Assembly (NCBI GenBank): GCA_014377845.1
Contig: JACMOV010000177.1
Location: forward strand, 1-61,412
Direction of reading: 5' to 3'
Source of the DNA: Herminiimonas sp.
GTDB taxonomy: Bacteria > Pseudomonadota > Gammaproteobacteria > Burkholderiales > Burkholderiaceae_D
DNA: 61,412 nt
Every line of letters begins with the position of its first letter. The stretch's first letter is position 1. The notes beneath the pieces are model-generated. The model worked only from the letters and a program-made list of their open reading frames with translations. It was not told the DNA's origin and did no database searches. Shown piece by piece: positions 51,871 to 60,159 of this stretch. Made by a program: the position numbers and the translations under genes.

Positions 51871-54288
51871 TCAGTGGCCATACCAATAGCGCGCATGCGT
51901 CTGCCGGTATTGGCCGATGGTCAGGGAAGAACCGAATTGTAAGGTGATTGCCCCCGATTCATCACTCCGCATGCGCTCGATGCCGAGTTCGCCGTACCGC
52001 TCGAACACCTTCGGTTTCGGATGGTGATACCGGTTGCGGTAGCCGACCTGAAAGATTGCTATCTGCGGCTTGACCGCCAGCAGGAACGGTAAGGTCGACG
52101 AAGTACCGCTGCCATGATGCGGCGCAAGCAGCACCGTCGCCTGCAGTCGACCAGCGCTACTGCCGAGCAGTTCGTCTTCCTGGATTGCCTCGATGTCGCC
52201 GGGCAGCAGCATGGTATGCGGGCCCTGGGTAATCCTGAGCACGCAACTGCGCGCATTCGGTTTCCACTTGGTGCTGTCGTAGATGGCCTGTACCGGGTAC
52301 AGGATCTCGAAGTCGATGCCGTCCCACGACCAGCGTTGCCCCGCCATGCAGCGGCGGTGATTCGGCGCAGCCGCCACGATCGCCGCGTCGGCCGCGAGCG
52401 AGGTCGCAACCCAATCGATGCCAATTTCGTCGAACACCGACAACGCGCCGCCCGAGTGATCGTTGTCGTTGTGCGAGATGATCACGGCACTCAGGCGGTC
52501 GATGCCGCGTGACTTGAGGTACGGCAGGATCACCCGGTTACCACCGTCCGATTCCGGTGAATAGGCTGGCCCGGTGTCGTAGAGCAGACGGTGTCCGGCG
52601 GTCTCGACCAGCAGCGCCATGCCCTGGCCGACGTCGAAGGCGGGCACCGTCATGCTGCCCGGCGTCGGCGCGACCGGCGCATTGCACAGCAGCGGCAACC
52701 ACGCGCTCAATCCAAGCCACCGCGACGGCCAGCCGCGCGGCGCGAGCAGCCACAGGGTTCCGGCAAGCGCCGCAAGAAACATCCAGAGTGGCGGTACCGG
52801 CGTTGCCCACACGGCGCCAGCCAAACCACTGAGCCATGTCAACGCCGCGGCCAGCCATTCGAACAAGGCATGTGCAACAGTCAGCAGGCCGACCGACAGC
52901 GGCCATGGCAGCACGCTGCCTGCCAGAGCGAGGGGCGCCACCAGCAGGCTCACGAGCGGAATTGCAATCGCGTTGGCAAGCGGGCTGACCAGCGACACCT
53001 GGCCGAACAGCAGCATCGACAACGGCACCAGGCCGAGCGTCACCACGTACTGTGTGTGCGCGGCTTCCTTCAAGCTTGCCAACAGCCGCGCCCGCCGGGT
53101 GACTGCGCTGCGATCGTCTCGCAACCGGCCGGCAGACGCATAGAGGATGATCGCCACCGCGCCGAAGGACAACCAGTAACCGGGCCACAGCACCGCCCAG
53201 GGATCGAGCACCACCACGACCGCCGCCGCCAGGCACAACACATGCGTGATGCTGCCGAGCCGGCCGCACCAGAGCGCGGCGGCCACGACCCAGATCATGT
53301 ACAGGGTGCGTTGCGCCGGCACGCCGAAGCCGGCCAGCAGCACATAGAGCAACGCGGTCACGGCGGCAGTCAATGCCGCCGCTTTCTGGGCCGGCATCCA
53401 GAGCGGCAATTCGGCGCCGGTGAAGAACGATCGCCGCCACAGAAAATGCATCACCGTTGCAAACAGGCCGGCGATCATCGTGATGTGGAGCCCGGAAATC
53501 GATACCAGGTGACCGATGCCGGTGCGGTTGAAGATTTTCCAGTCCGATTGCGCGATCGCGCGCTGGTCGCCGATCACCAGCGCCACCATTGCCCCCGCAT
53601 ATGGCTTGTCCGGCAATGCAGAGAGAATCCGGTCACGCAGGATGCCGCGGGTGCGCTCGACCAGCGTGCCGGGACGGACGACGAAGGCATCGAGGCGGCG
53701 GTTGCTGGAGGCGGCGCCCGCTGACGTGCGCACCTGGCCGGTGGCGCGCAGGCCTTGCTCCAGCAGCCAGAGCTCGTAGTCGAAGCCTTCGGGGTTCATG
53801 TTGCCATGCGGCCGCTGCAAGCGCACCGCGAATTGCCAGCGCTCGCCGGGCCGCACCTCGGCCACGCCAGGTGCCGCTGCATCGCGCGAATCGGCGTACC
53901 AGCCCAGCGCCACGTGCTGCGGTACGCTAACGGGTTTGCCCTCCAGTTGTGCGCGTTCAATCAACAGGTTGAAGCGCACCCCCTGCGGAAAGCGATTCGG
54001 CAGGCTGTCGATGATGCCGGTCACGACCAGCTCCTGTCCTTCCAGCACGTCGTCGAGAGAATCCGACAGCGCATGCTGCGCCAGCAGTGCCGCCCAGCCG
54101 AAGCCGACGAGCGCGCCCGCGCAGACTTTCAGCAGAACCGCCTGCCAGGCACAGTCCCGTCGATTGGCTATTGTGAAACATCCTAGCGCGAGGCAAGCCA
54201 CGGCAAGCAGAACGACATCCGAGGGTAGCGTCGCGCAAGTCTGGAGCAGGCTGATACCGGCCACCAAGCCGATGATCGCGCTGCGCAT
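51871..54288 (-). CDS. comEC: DNA internalisation channel ComEC/Rec2
   Basis: Inner-membrane protein for uptake of transforming DNA, 805 residues. An N-terminal OB-like domain (VTGIIDSLPNRFPQGVRF, about 90-190) is followed by the polytopic competence domain (GIGHLVSISGLHITMIAGL and many hydrophobic helices). The C-terminal metallo-beta-lactamase-like domain carries SHNDNDHSGG and LLAPHHGSGTSS. All three parts appear intact, so DNA uptake is possible; other competence genes are outside the window. It follows tatD by 7 bases. Confidence 0.94.
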   Translation of the reverse strand: MRSAIIGLVAGISLLQTCATLPSDVVLLAVACLALGCFTIANRRDCAWQAVLLKVCAGALVGFGWAALLAQHALSDSLDDVLEGQELVVTGIIDSLPNRFPQGVRFNLLIERAQLEGKPVSVPQHVALGWYADSRDAAAPGVAEVRPGERWQFAVRLQRPHGNMNPEGFDYELWLLEQGLRATGQVRTSAGAASSNRRLDAFVVRPGTLVERTRGILRDRILSALPDKPYAGAMVALVIGDQRAIAQSDWKIFNRTGIGHLVSISGLHITMIAGLFATVMHFLWRRSFFTGAELPLWMPAQKAAALTAAVTALLYVLLAGFGVPAQRTLYMIWVVAAALWCGRLGSITHVLCLAAAVVVVLDPWAVLWPGYWLSFGAVAIILYASAGRLRDDRSAVTRRARLLASLKEAAHTQYVVTLGLVPLSMLLFGQVSLVSPLANAIAIPLVSLLVAPLALAGSVLPWPLSVGLLTVAHALFEWLAAALTWLSGLAGAVWATPVPPLWMFLAALAGTLWLLAPRGWPSRWLGLSAWLPLLCNAPVAPTPGSMTVPAFDVGQGMALLVETAGHRLLYDTGPAYSPESDGGNRVILPYLKSRGIDRLSAVIISHNDNDHSGGALSVFDEIGIDWVATSLAADAAIVAAAPNHRRCMAGQRWSWDGIDFEILYPVQAIYDSTKWKPNARSCVLRITQGPHTMLLPGDIEAIQEDELLGSSAGRLQATVLLAPHHGSGTSSTLPFLLAVKPQIAIFQVGYRNRYHHPKPKVFERYGELGIERMRSDESGAITLQFGSSLTIGQYRQTHARYWYGH

Positions 54289-54294
54289 GCTGCT

Positions 54295-55101
54295 CTAGGC
54301 TGTCTTTGAAAGGAACGCCAGCCTCGGCAGTGCGTCGCAGGCGTTGTCGCTGGTCGCAGCGGCGATTTCCTCCGCCGTCACACCGCGCAGTTCTGCGAGC
54401 ACCGCACCGATCCCCGGCAGGTTCTCGGGACTGTTGCGGGCCGGGTGAATCCATTCGGGCGAGAGGTCGGGCGCATCGGTTTCCAGCACCAGCGACGACA
54501 GCGGCAGCATCGCCGCATGCCGGCGGATCTGCAGTGCGCGGGTAAAAGTCATCGCACCGCCGAGGCCAAGCCGAAAGCCGAGATCGATGAACGTCTGCGC
54601 CTGCTGATCGCTGCCGTTGAAGGCATGCGCGATGCCGCCCGGCGGCCTCATCCGCCGCAAATACTTGAGGATCGTGTCCTGCGAGCGCCGCACGTGCAGC
54701 AGCACCGGCAGATCGAAATCGCGGGCGATTTTCAGCTGCTCGGCATAGAAATGGGCCTGCTTCTCGCGCATGGCTGCAGTGCACAGTTGCGGCAGGAAAA
54801 AATCGAGCCCGATCTCCCCGATGGCGACGAAACGCGGATCTTCCAGCGCAGCAGGAATCGCCGCCCGCAGACGCGCCAGGTCGGTCGGGCCTGCCTGCGG
54901 CACGCAGACAGGATGGATGCCGAGCGCATAAGTACAGTTGGGAAGGCTGGTGGCGAGCATTCGCACCGCGTCGAAGTTTCCGGTGTCGATTGCCGGCACC
55001 ACGATCCAGGAAACCTGCGCTTCCAGAGCGCGCCGCGCCACATCGGCGCTTTCGGTGCCGAATTCAGCCGCGTCCAAGTGACAGTGCGTGTCGATCCACA
55101 T
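54295..55101 (-). CDS. tatD: TatD family hydrolase
   Basis: Metal-dependent DNase/hydrolase of the TIM-barrel TatD family, 268 residues from ATG 55101 (MWIDTHCHLDAAEFG). DTHCHLD supplies the two His ligands, AIGEIGLDFF the Glu, LHVRRSQD the third site, GIAHAFNGS another His and LETDAPDLSP the Asp. No Shine-Dalgarno is clear at the start. It precedes comEC on the same strand. Confidence 0.92.
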   Translation of the reverse strand: MWIDTHCHLDAAEFGTESADVARRALEAQVSWIVVPAIDTGNFDAVRMLATSLPNCTYALGIHPVCVPQAGPTDLARLRAAIPAALEDPRFVAIGEIGLDFFLPQLCTAAMREKQAHFYAEQLKIARDFDLPVLLHVRRSQDTILKYLRRMRPPGGIAHAFNGSDQQAQTFIDLGFRLGLGGAMTFTRALQIRRHAAMLPLSSLVLETDAPDLSPEWIHPARNSPENLPGIGAVLAELRGVTAEEIAAATSDNACDALPRLAFLSKTA

Positions 55102-55206
55102 GGGAAAGGATAAGAGTGAGGTCGTCAATATGCGGCAAACGGGTGCCGCTCGGGACCTGCAGTCTAGCGGGAATCGGAAACGAAGAGACGATGACAGGAG
55201 ATAACC

Positions 55207-55911
55207 TTAATCTCCCGCAACAGTTGTTTCCTGAAAGGGCAGCAGGCCATTTTCCGACAGGCGCAGAATGCGGTCGCAGTGCCGCGCCAGTTCGATGTCA
55301 TGCGTGACGATCACGAATGCGGTGCCGAGCGTACGCGACAGCTCTAGCATCAGATCGAAGGTCTTGTGCGCGGTCGCCCGATCGAGATTACCGGTCGGCT
55401 CGTCGGCCAGCACGCAGGCAGGCTGGGTCACCAGCGCGCGCGCCAGGGCCACGCGCTGCCGCTCGCCACCCGACAGTTCGCCGGGTGTATGCGTGACGCG
55501 ATTGGCCAGACCGACCCGGGCCAGGATCGCCGCCGCGGCTTCCTGCGCTTCGGCCCGCTTGACGCGCCGGATCATCAGCGGCATCGCCACATTATCGAGC
55601 GCGGAAAACTCCGGCAACAGATGATGAAACTGGTAGACGAAACCCAGCGAGGCGTTGCGCAGGTCGCCGCGTGCCTTCTCCGACAGGCCGGCAAAATCCT
55701 GGCCGAGAAGGCTGACTTCGCCCGTGGTCGGCGTGTCGAGTCCGCCGAGAAGATGCAGCAGGGTCGACTTGCCGGAGCCGGAGGCACCGACGATCGCAAC
55801 GCGCTCGCCCTTGACGACCTTGAAGTCGACACCTTGCAGGACCTTGACCGAGTATTTTCCTTGGGTAAAAGTCTTGCCGAGGCCGTGGCAGTGCAATACG
55901 GTGTCACTCAT
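55207..55911 (-). CDS. lolD: Lipoprotein-releasing ABC transporter ATP-binding protein LolD
   Basis: ATPase of the LolCDE complex that extracts lipoproteins from the inner membrane. It has 234 residues from ATG 55911. Walker [10 protein letters not shown], the Q-loop ([20 protein letters not shown], in part [13 protein letters not shown]), signature [15 protein letters not shown] and Walker [12 protein letters not shown] are intact. It overlaps the end of lolC/E by eight bases. Confidence 0.95.
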   Translation of the reverse strand: MSDTVLHCHGLGKTFTQGKYSVKVLQGVDFKVVKGERVAIVGASGSGKSTLLHLLGGLDTPTTGEVSLLGQDFAGLSEKARGDLRNASLGFVYQFHHLLPEFSALDNVAMPLMIRRVKRAEAQEAAAAILARVGLANRVTHTPGELSGGERQRVALARALVTQPACVLADEPTGNLDRATAHKTFDLMLELSRTLGTAFVIVTHDIELARHCDRILRLSENGLLPFQETTVAGD

Positions 55912-57169
55912 AGCGCAGCGCCTCCGCCGGCTTGACGCGGGCCGCCCACCAGCTTGGATACAGGGTTGCAAAGAAAGCCAGCACCACAGCGACGGAACCG
56001 ATCGTCCAGACGTCGGGCCAGCGCAGATCGGACGGCAAGGCGCTGATCAGGTAGATGTCGCGCGGCAGGAACTGCACGCCGAGCAGGTGTTCGATGAACG
56101 GCACGATCACGTCGACGTTGAGCGCCACCGTGATGCCGAGCGTCACGCCAAGCGCGGTGCCGAACAGGCCAACCAGCGCGCCCTGGATCATGAAGATCTT
56201 CATGATCGATCCGGGCGAAGCGCCGAGAGTCCGGAGGATCGCGATATCGGCCTGCTTGTCGGTCACCGTCATCACCAGCGTCGAGACGAGATTGAATGCG
56301 GCCACTGCAATGATGAGTGTGAGAATGATGAACATCATGCGTTTTTCGGTTTGCACCGCAGCGAACCAGTTACGGTTTTGCTTGGACCAATCGCGGATCA
56401 GGACGTCCCCGGTCAGCATGCGCGAGAGATCGGTCGCCACCTGCGGCGCGCGCTGCATGTCGGCGATCTTCAACCGCAGGCCCGATGGTGCGGCCAGCTT
56501 GAACATCTTCATCGCGTCCTCGATGTGGACGAAGGCCAGCGTCGAATCGTATTCGAAATGGCCAGCTTCAAAGATGCCGACCACGTTGAACTGCTTCAAG
56601 CGTGGAATCACGCCGGCTGGCGTCACCTGACCCTGCGGCGCGATCATGGTCACCTTGTCGCCGACCCCGACATGCAGGGCGCGGGCCAGTTCACCACCCA
56701 GCACGATATTGAATTCACCGGGACGCAAATCGGTAAATTTGCCTTCCTTGACCTGCGAGGCGACCTCCGACACGTTCGGCTCCTGGTCGGGCAGCACGCC
56801 GCGCACGATCACACCGCGCACGGTATCGTCCGCCGTCATCATGGCCTGTCCGGAGACATACGGTGCGGTGCCGCGCACTTCCTTGTCGGCCATCGCCTCC
56901 TTCGCGGTCAGCTGCCAGTTCGGCAACGCGCCGCTGGCGTCGAACACCTCGATATGCGACACCACCGACAGCATGCGATCGCGAACTTCCTTCTGAAAGC
57001 CGTTCATCACCGAGAGCACCACGATCAAGGCTGCTACACCCAGCGCAATACCCGCCATCGAGATCAGGGAAATGAAGGAAATGAAACTGTTTCGTCCGCT
57101 GCGCTTGCCGGCGCGCGTATACCGCACGCCAACCAGCCACTCGAACGGGAAATTTTTAAGGATACTCAA
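55904..57169 (-). CDS. lolC: Lipoprotein-releasing ABC transporter permease LolC/LolE
   Basis: Membrane permease of the Lol system, 421 residues. It has an N-terminal membrane segment ([27 protein letters not shown], in part [19 protein letters not shown]), a large periplasmic MacB-PCD domain, and three C-terminal helices of the FtsX fold. Only one permease gene is present, so it may work as a homodimer (a LolCE-type 'LolF'). The start is TTG 57169 with GGAG six bases upstream; ATG 57244 would overlap the divergent gene. Confidence 0.92.
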   Translation of the reverse strand: MSILKNFPFEWLVGVRYTRAGKRSGRNSFISFISLISMAGIALGVAALIVVLSVMNGFQKEVRDRMLSVVSHIEVFDASGALPNWQLTAKEAMADKEVRGTAPYVSGQAMMTADDTVRGVIVRGVLPDQEPNVSEVASQVKEGKFTDLRPGEFNIVLGGELARALHVGVGDKVTMIAPQGQVTPAGVIPRLKQFNVVGIFEAGHFEYDSTLAFVHIEDAMKMFKLAAPSGLRLKIADMQRAPQVATDLSRMLTGDVLIRDWSKQNRNWFAAVQTEKRMMFIILTLIIAVAAFNLVSTLVMTVTDKQADIAILRTLGASPGSIMKIFMIQGALVGLFGTALGVTLGITVALNVDVIVPFIEHLLGVQFLPRDIYLISALPSDLRWPDVWTIGSVAVVLAFFATLYPSWWAARVKPAEALRYE

Positions 57170-57235
57170 CAAGGACTCCGGCAGCGCGACATGGTCGGCG
57201 AAGGTACGGCACGCATCTTGCCATACAATCGCGCA

Positions 57236-58315
57236 ATGAGTCATTTAGAGATACTGCTGCCCTTCGGCCTGCCGCCTGCCGAATTGGCCAAAGACCTGTT
57301 GCGCGATCTGAAACTGCCGGCCCTGTCGATGCTGCTCGGCCGCGGCAATGCATCCGGCGGTGCTGCGCTTGTCGAGGACGATCAATCGAACGAACCGGAG
57401 CGCGCGCTGCCACATGAGCGCTGGCTGGCCGATCGCTTCGCCATGGGTGATGCCCTGCGCAGCGGCGGCAGTCCTCCGGTGGCGCCAGCGCTGGTGCGCA
57501 CGATGGGGCTGGTACCGGAGCAGGGACACTGGTTCATCGTGCAGCCGGTGCATTTTCACATTGCCCGTGACCACCTGGTACTGACCGACCCGCGCCGGCT
57601 CGCGTTGTCGGAAGACGAATCGCGCGCGCTGTTCAACGTCGCGTTGCCCTCATTCGATGAAGCCGGACTACGGCTGACTTACGGACGCGCCGATACCTGG
57701 TTCGTCCTCGCCGACCGCCATGCCAACCTGCGCACAGCATCACCGGATGCCACCTGCGGCCGTAACATCGACATCTGGATGCCAAAGGGCGATTCGGCAC
57801 GCGCCTGGCGCAAGCTGCAAAACATCGTGCAGATGGATTGGCATGCCAGCCCGATCAACGAAGCCCGCACCGCAACGATGGCCGAACCGGTCAACTCGCT
57901 GTGGTTGTGGGGCGGCGCGCCGGCGTCGATCCTGGCCATGCCGTCAGCCGCCGCACCGGCCACCGCCCTATTCGGCTTCCAGGGCTGGTTTGCTGCATTC
58001 GGCGCACTTGCCGGTGCATCGGTGCCGGGCGCCGTCGCGCAGAATGTGATCGCCGCGTCAAACCAGCACCGGCTCTTGCTGCTGGACGGCCTGATCAGTC
58101 CGGCGCTGGCGGGCGACTGGGCCGAATGGCTCACGCAGTTGCAGGTACTCGAGGCCCTGTGGTTCGTGCCGCTGCTGGAAGCACTGCAGGACGGCAAGGT
58201 CGACGCGATGTCGCTGCTGCTGACCAACGGCACCCAGACACGGCAATGGCAGGTGTCGCGCCATTCGCTTCGAAAATTCTGGCGCAAGCCGACGCTTTCC
58301 GGTCTGCTGCCATGA
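57236..58315 (+). CDS. RpfE-like conserved protein (COG4255 type)
   Basis: Protein of 359 residues, ATG 57236 (MSHLEILLPFGLPPAE). It resembles the RpfE/COG4255 family found beside recJ in many beta- and gammaproteobacteria, some of which are labelled phosphoglycerate mutase. No catalytic motif of that enzyme was recognised. No signal peptide or transmembrane segment is clear. A TACAAT box ends seven bases before the start. The stop overlaps recJ (ATGA), so the two are made together. The function is unknown. Confidence 0.8.
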   Translation: MSHLEILLPFGLPPAELAKDLLRDLKLPALSMLLGRGNASGGAALVEDDQSNEPERALPHERWLADRFAMGDALRSGGSPPVAPALVRTMGLVPEQGHWFIVQPVHFHIARDHLVLTDPRRLALSEDESRALFNVALPSFDEAGLRLTYGRADTWFVLADRHANLRTASPDATCGRNIDIWMPKGDSARAWRKLQNIVQMDWHASPINEARTATMAEPVNSLWLWGGAPASILAMPSAAAPATALFGFQGWFAAFGALAGASVPGAVAQNVIAASNQHRLLLLDGLISPALAGDWAEWLTQLQVLEALWFVPLLEALQDGKVDAMSLLLTNGTQTRQWQVSRHSLRKFWRKPTLSGLLP

Positions 58316-60000
58316 CCCGCATTGCGACCCGGCCCTATCCTTTCCGCGATGCCGAACGCATGCGCCAGGGCGGCGTGCATCCTGTGCTGGCGCGCCTGTA
58401 CGCCGCGCGCGGCTTGGTCGACCAGCGCGAACTGAGCAGCGAGCTGAGCGGCTTGATGCCGCCGGCCGGATTGCTGCACATCGACCGGGCGGCGGCGTTC
58501 CTGGCCGATGCCATCGCGGCCAGAAAGCGGCTCGTGATCGTCGCCGACTACGATTGCGACGGCGCCACTGCCTGCGCGGTCGGACTGCGCGGCCTGCGCG
58601 CGATGGGCGCCGAGATCGACTTCATCGTACCGAATCGATTCGAATACGGCTATGGCCTGACACCGGAGATCGTCGCACTCGCAGTCCGCGAAAAAAATCC
58701 TGACATCATCGTCACCGTCGACAACGGCATCGCCAGCATCGACGGCGTGGCCGAGGCCAATCGGCGCGGCATCGCGGTGGTCGTCACCGATCATCATCTG
58801 CCGGGCGACCGACTACCCGATGCCGCCGTGATCGTCAATCCGAACCAGCCGGACTGCGGCTTCCCGAGCAAGAACCTGGCTGGTGTAGGCGTGATGTTCT
58901 ATGTCCTGCTGGCGCTGCGGGCCGAGCTGCGCCGGCGTGGCGTGTTCGACGCGGCGAACCAGCCGAAACTCGACAACCTGCTCGACCTGGTCGCGCTGGG
59001 CACGGTGGCCGACGTGGTGCGGCTCGATGCCAACAACCGGATCCTGGTGGCGCAGGGACTCAAGCGCATGCGCGCCGGTCGGATGCATGCCGGCGTCGCC
59101 GCGCTGTTCCGGGCGGCTGGGCGGGAGCCGCGCAGCGCCACGCCGTTCGACCTGGGCTTCGCGCTCGGACCGCGCCTGAACGCGGCCGGCCGGCTGGCCA
59201 ACATGGCGCTCGGCATCGAGTGCCTGACCACCGACGACGAAGGCCGCGCCTGGGCCATCGCGCAGGAGCTCGATGGGATCAACCGCGAACGGCGCGAGAT
59301 CGAGGCCGGCATGAACGAGCATGCACTGGCGCTGCTGGACCAGTTCAGTCCGGCCGACAGCGCGACCATCACCGTCTTCGACGCCGCCTGGCATCAGGGC
59401 GTGATCGGCATCGTCGCGTCGCGCCTGAAGGACAAGTTCTACCGCCCGACCATCACCTTCGCGCCGGGCAGCGACGGCTGGATCAAAGGTTCCGGACGGT
59501 CGATCGCCGGCTTTCACCTGCGCGACGCGCTCGACCTGGTATCGAAGCAGGCGCCGACCCTGATCGACAAGTTCGGCGGCCATGCGATGGCTGCCGGGCT
59601 GACGATCCGCGCCGAGGCTTTCGACGCCTTTGCCGCCGCCTTCGAGGCAGTCGGCCGGGCCTCGCTCAGCAAAAGCCAGCTCGAGCGCGTGATCGAAACC
59701 GACGGCTCGCTCGAAGACGCCTACTTCACCACCGACTTCATCGACCTGATCGGAGGCCAGGTGTGGGGCCAGGGCTTTGCACCGCCGGTATTCTGCGACC
59801 AGTTCAAGGTGTTGAACCAACGCGTGCTCAAGGAGCGTCATCTGAAGCTGCAACTGGAACGCGACGGTCATCGTTTCGACGCCATCTGGTTCGGACATGC
59901 CGATGCCTTGGGCGCCACCGCGACCATCGCTTACCGGCTGGACGCGAACACCTATAATGGCGTGACGCGGGTCCAGCTGCTGGTAGAGCACGCCGAATAA
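58312..60000 (+). CDS. recJ: Single-stranded-DNA-specific exonuclease RecJ
   Basis: 5'-3' exonuclease for repair and recombination, 562 residues. DHH-superfamily motifs are intact: DYDCDGATA (motif I), VDNGIAS, VTDHHLPGD (DHH) and the C-terminal DHHA1 region (GFALGPRLNAAGRL, KGSGRSIAGFHL, GGHAMAAGL). It overlaps the RpfE-like gene by four bases. Confidence 0.96.
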   Translation: MTRIATRPYPFRDAERMRQGGVHPVLARLYAARGLVDQRELSSELSGLMPPAGLLHIDRAAAFLADAIAARKRLVIVADYDCDGATACAVGLRGLRAMGAEIDFIVPNRFEYGYGLTPEIVALAVREKNPDIIVTVDNGIASIDGVAEANRRGIAVVVTDHHLPGDRLPDAAVIVNPNQPDCGFPSKNLAGVGVMFYVLLALRAELRRRGVFDAANQPKLDNLLDLVALGTVADVVRLDANNRILVAQGLKRMRAGRMHAGVAALFRAAGREPRSATPFDLGFALGPRLNAAGRLANMALGIECLTTDDEGRAWAIAQELDGINRERREIEAGMNEHALALLDQFSPADSATITVFDAAWHQGVIGIVASRLKDKFYRPTITFAPGSDGWIKGSGRSIAGFHLRDALDLVSKQAPTLIDKFGGHAMAAGLTIRAEAFDAFAAAFEAVGRASLSKSQLERVIETDGSLEDAYFTTDFIDLIGGQVWGQGFAPPVFCDQFKVLNQRVLKERHLKLQLERDGHRFDAIWFGHADALGATATIAYRLDANTYNGVTRVQLLVEHAE

Positions 60001-60159
60001 ATGCACCAAAATTGCGCTAGAGAACACATCGAGCTTGATACGCGCACCAATATGTTCCGTTAATACAACATTTCCTAAAAACATACTTTCGGTTACAGAT
60101 CGGCGTGCCTTTCGTGTAGAGTTTTTCATTCATCCACTCTAGTTCACGACGGGGACGCA

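Noticed and set aside
55655-57235. The long plus-strand extension upstream of the RpfE-like gene
   Set aside because: It lies over lolD and lolC/E on the other strand and has no family features; the protein homology starts at ATG 57236.
60001-60159. A sigma28 (FliA) promoter before the Cache protein
   Set aside because: TAAA-like and GATCGG-like pieces occur in the AT-rich gap but do not fit the TAAA-N15-GCCGATAA spacing.
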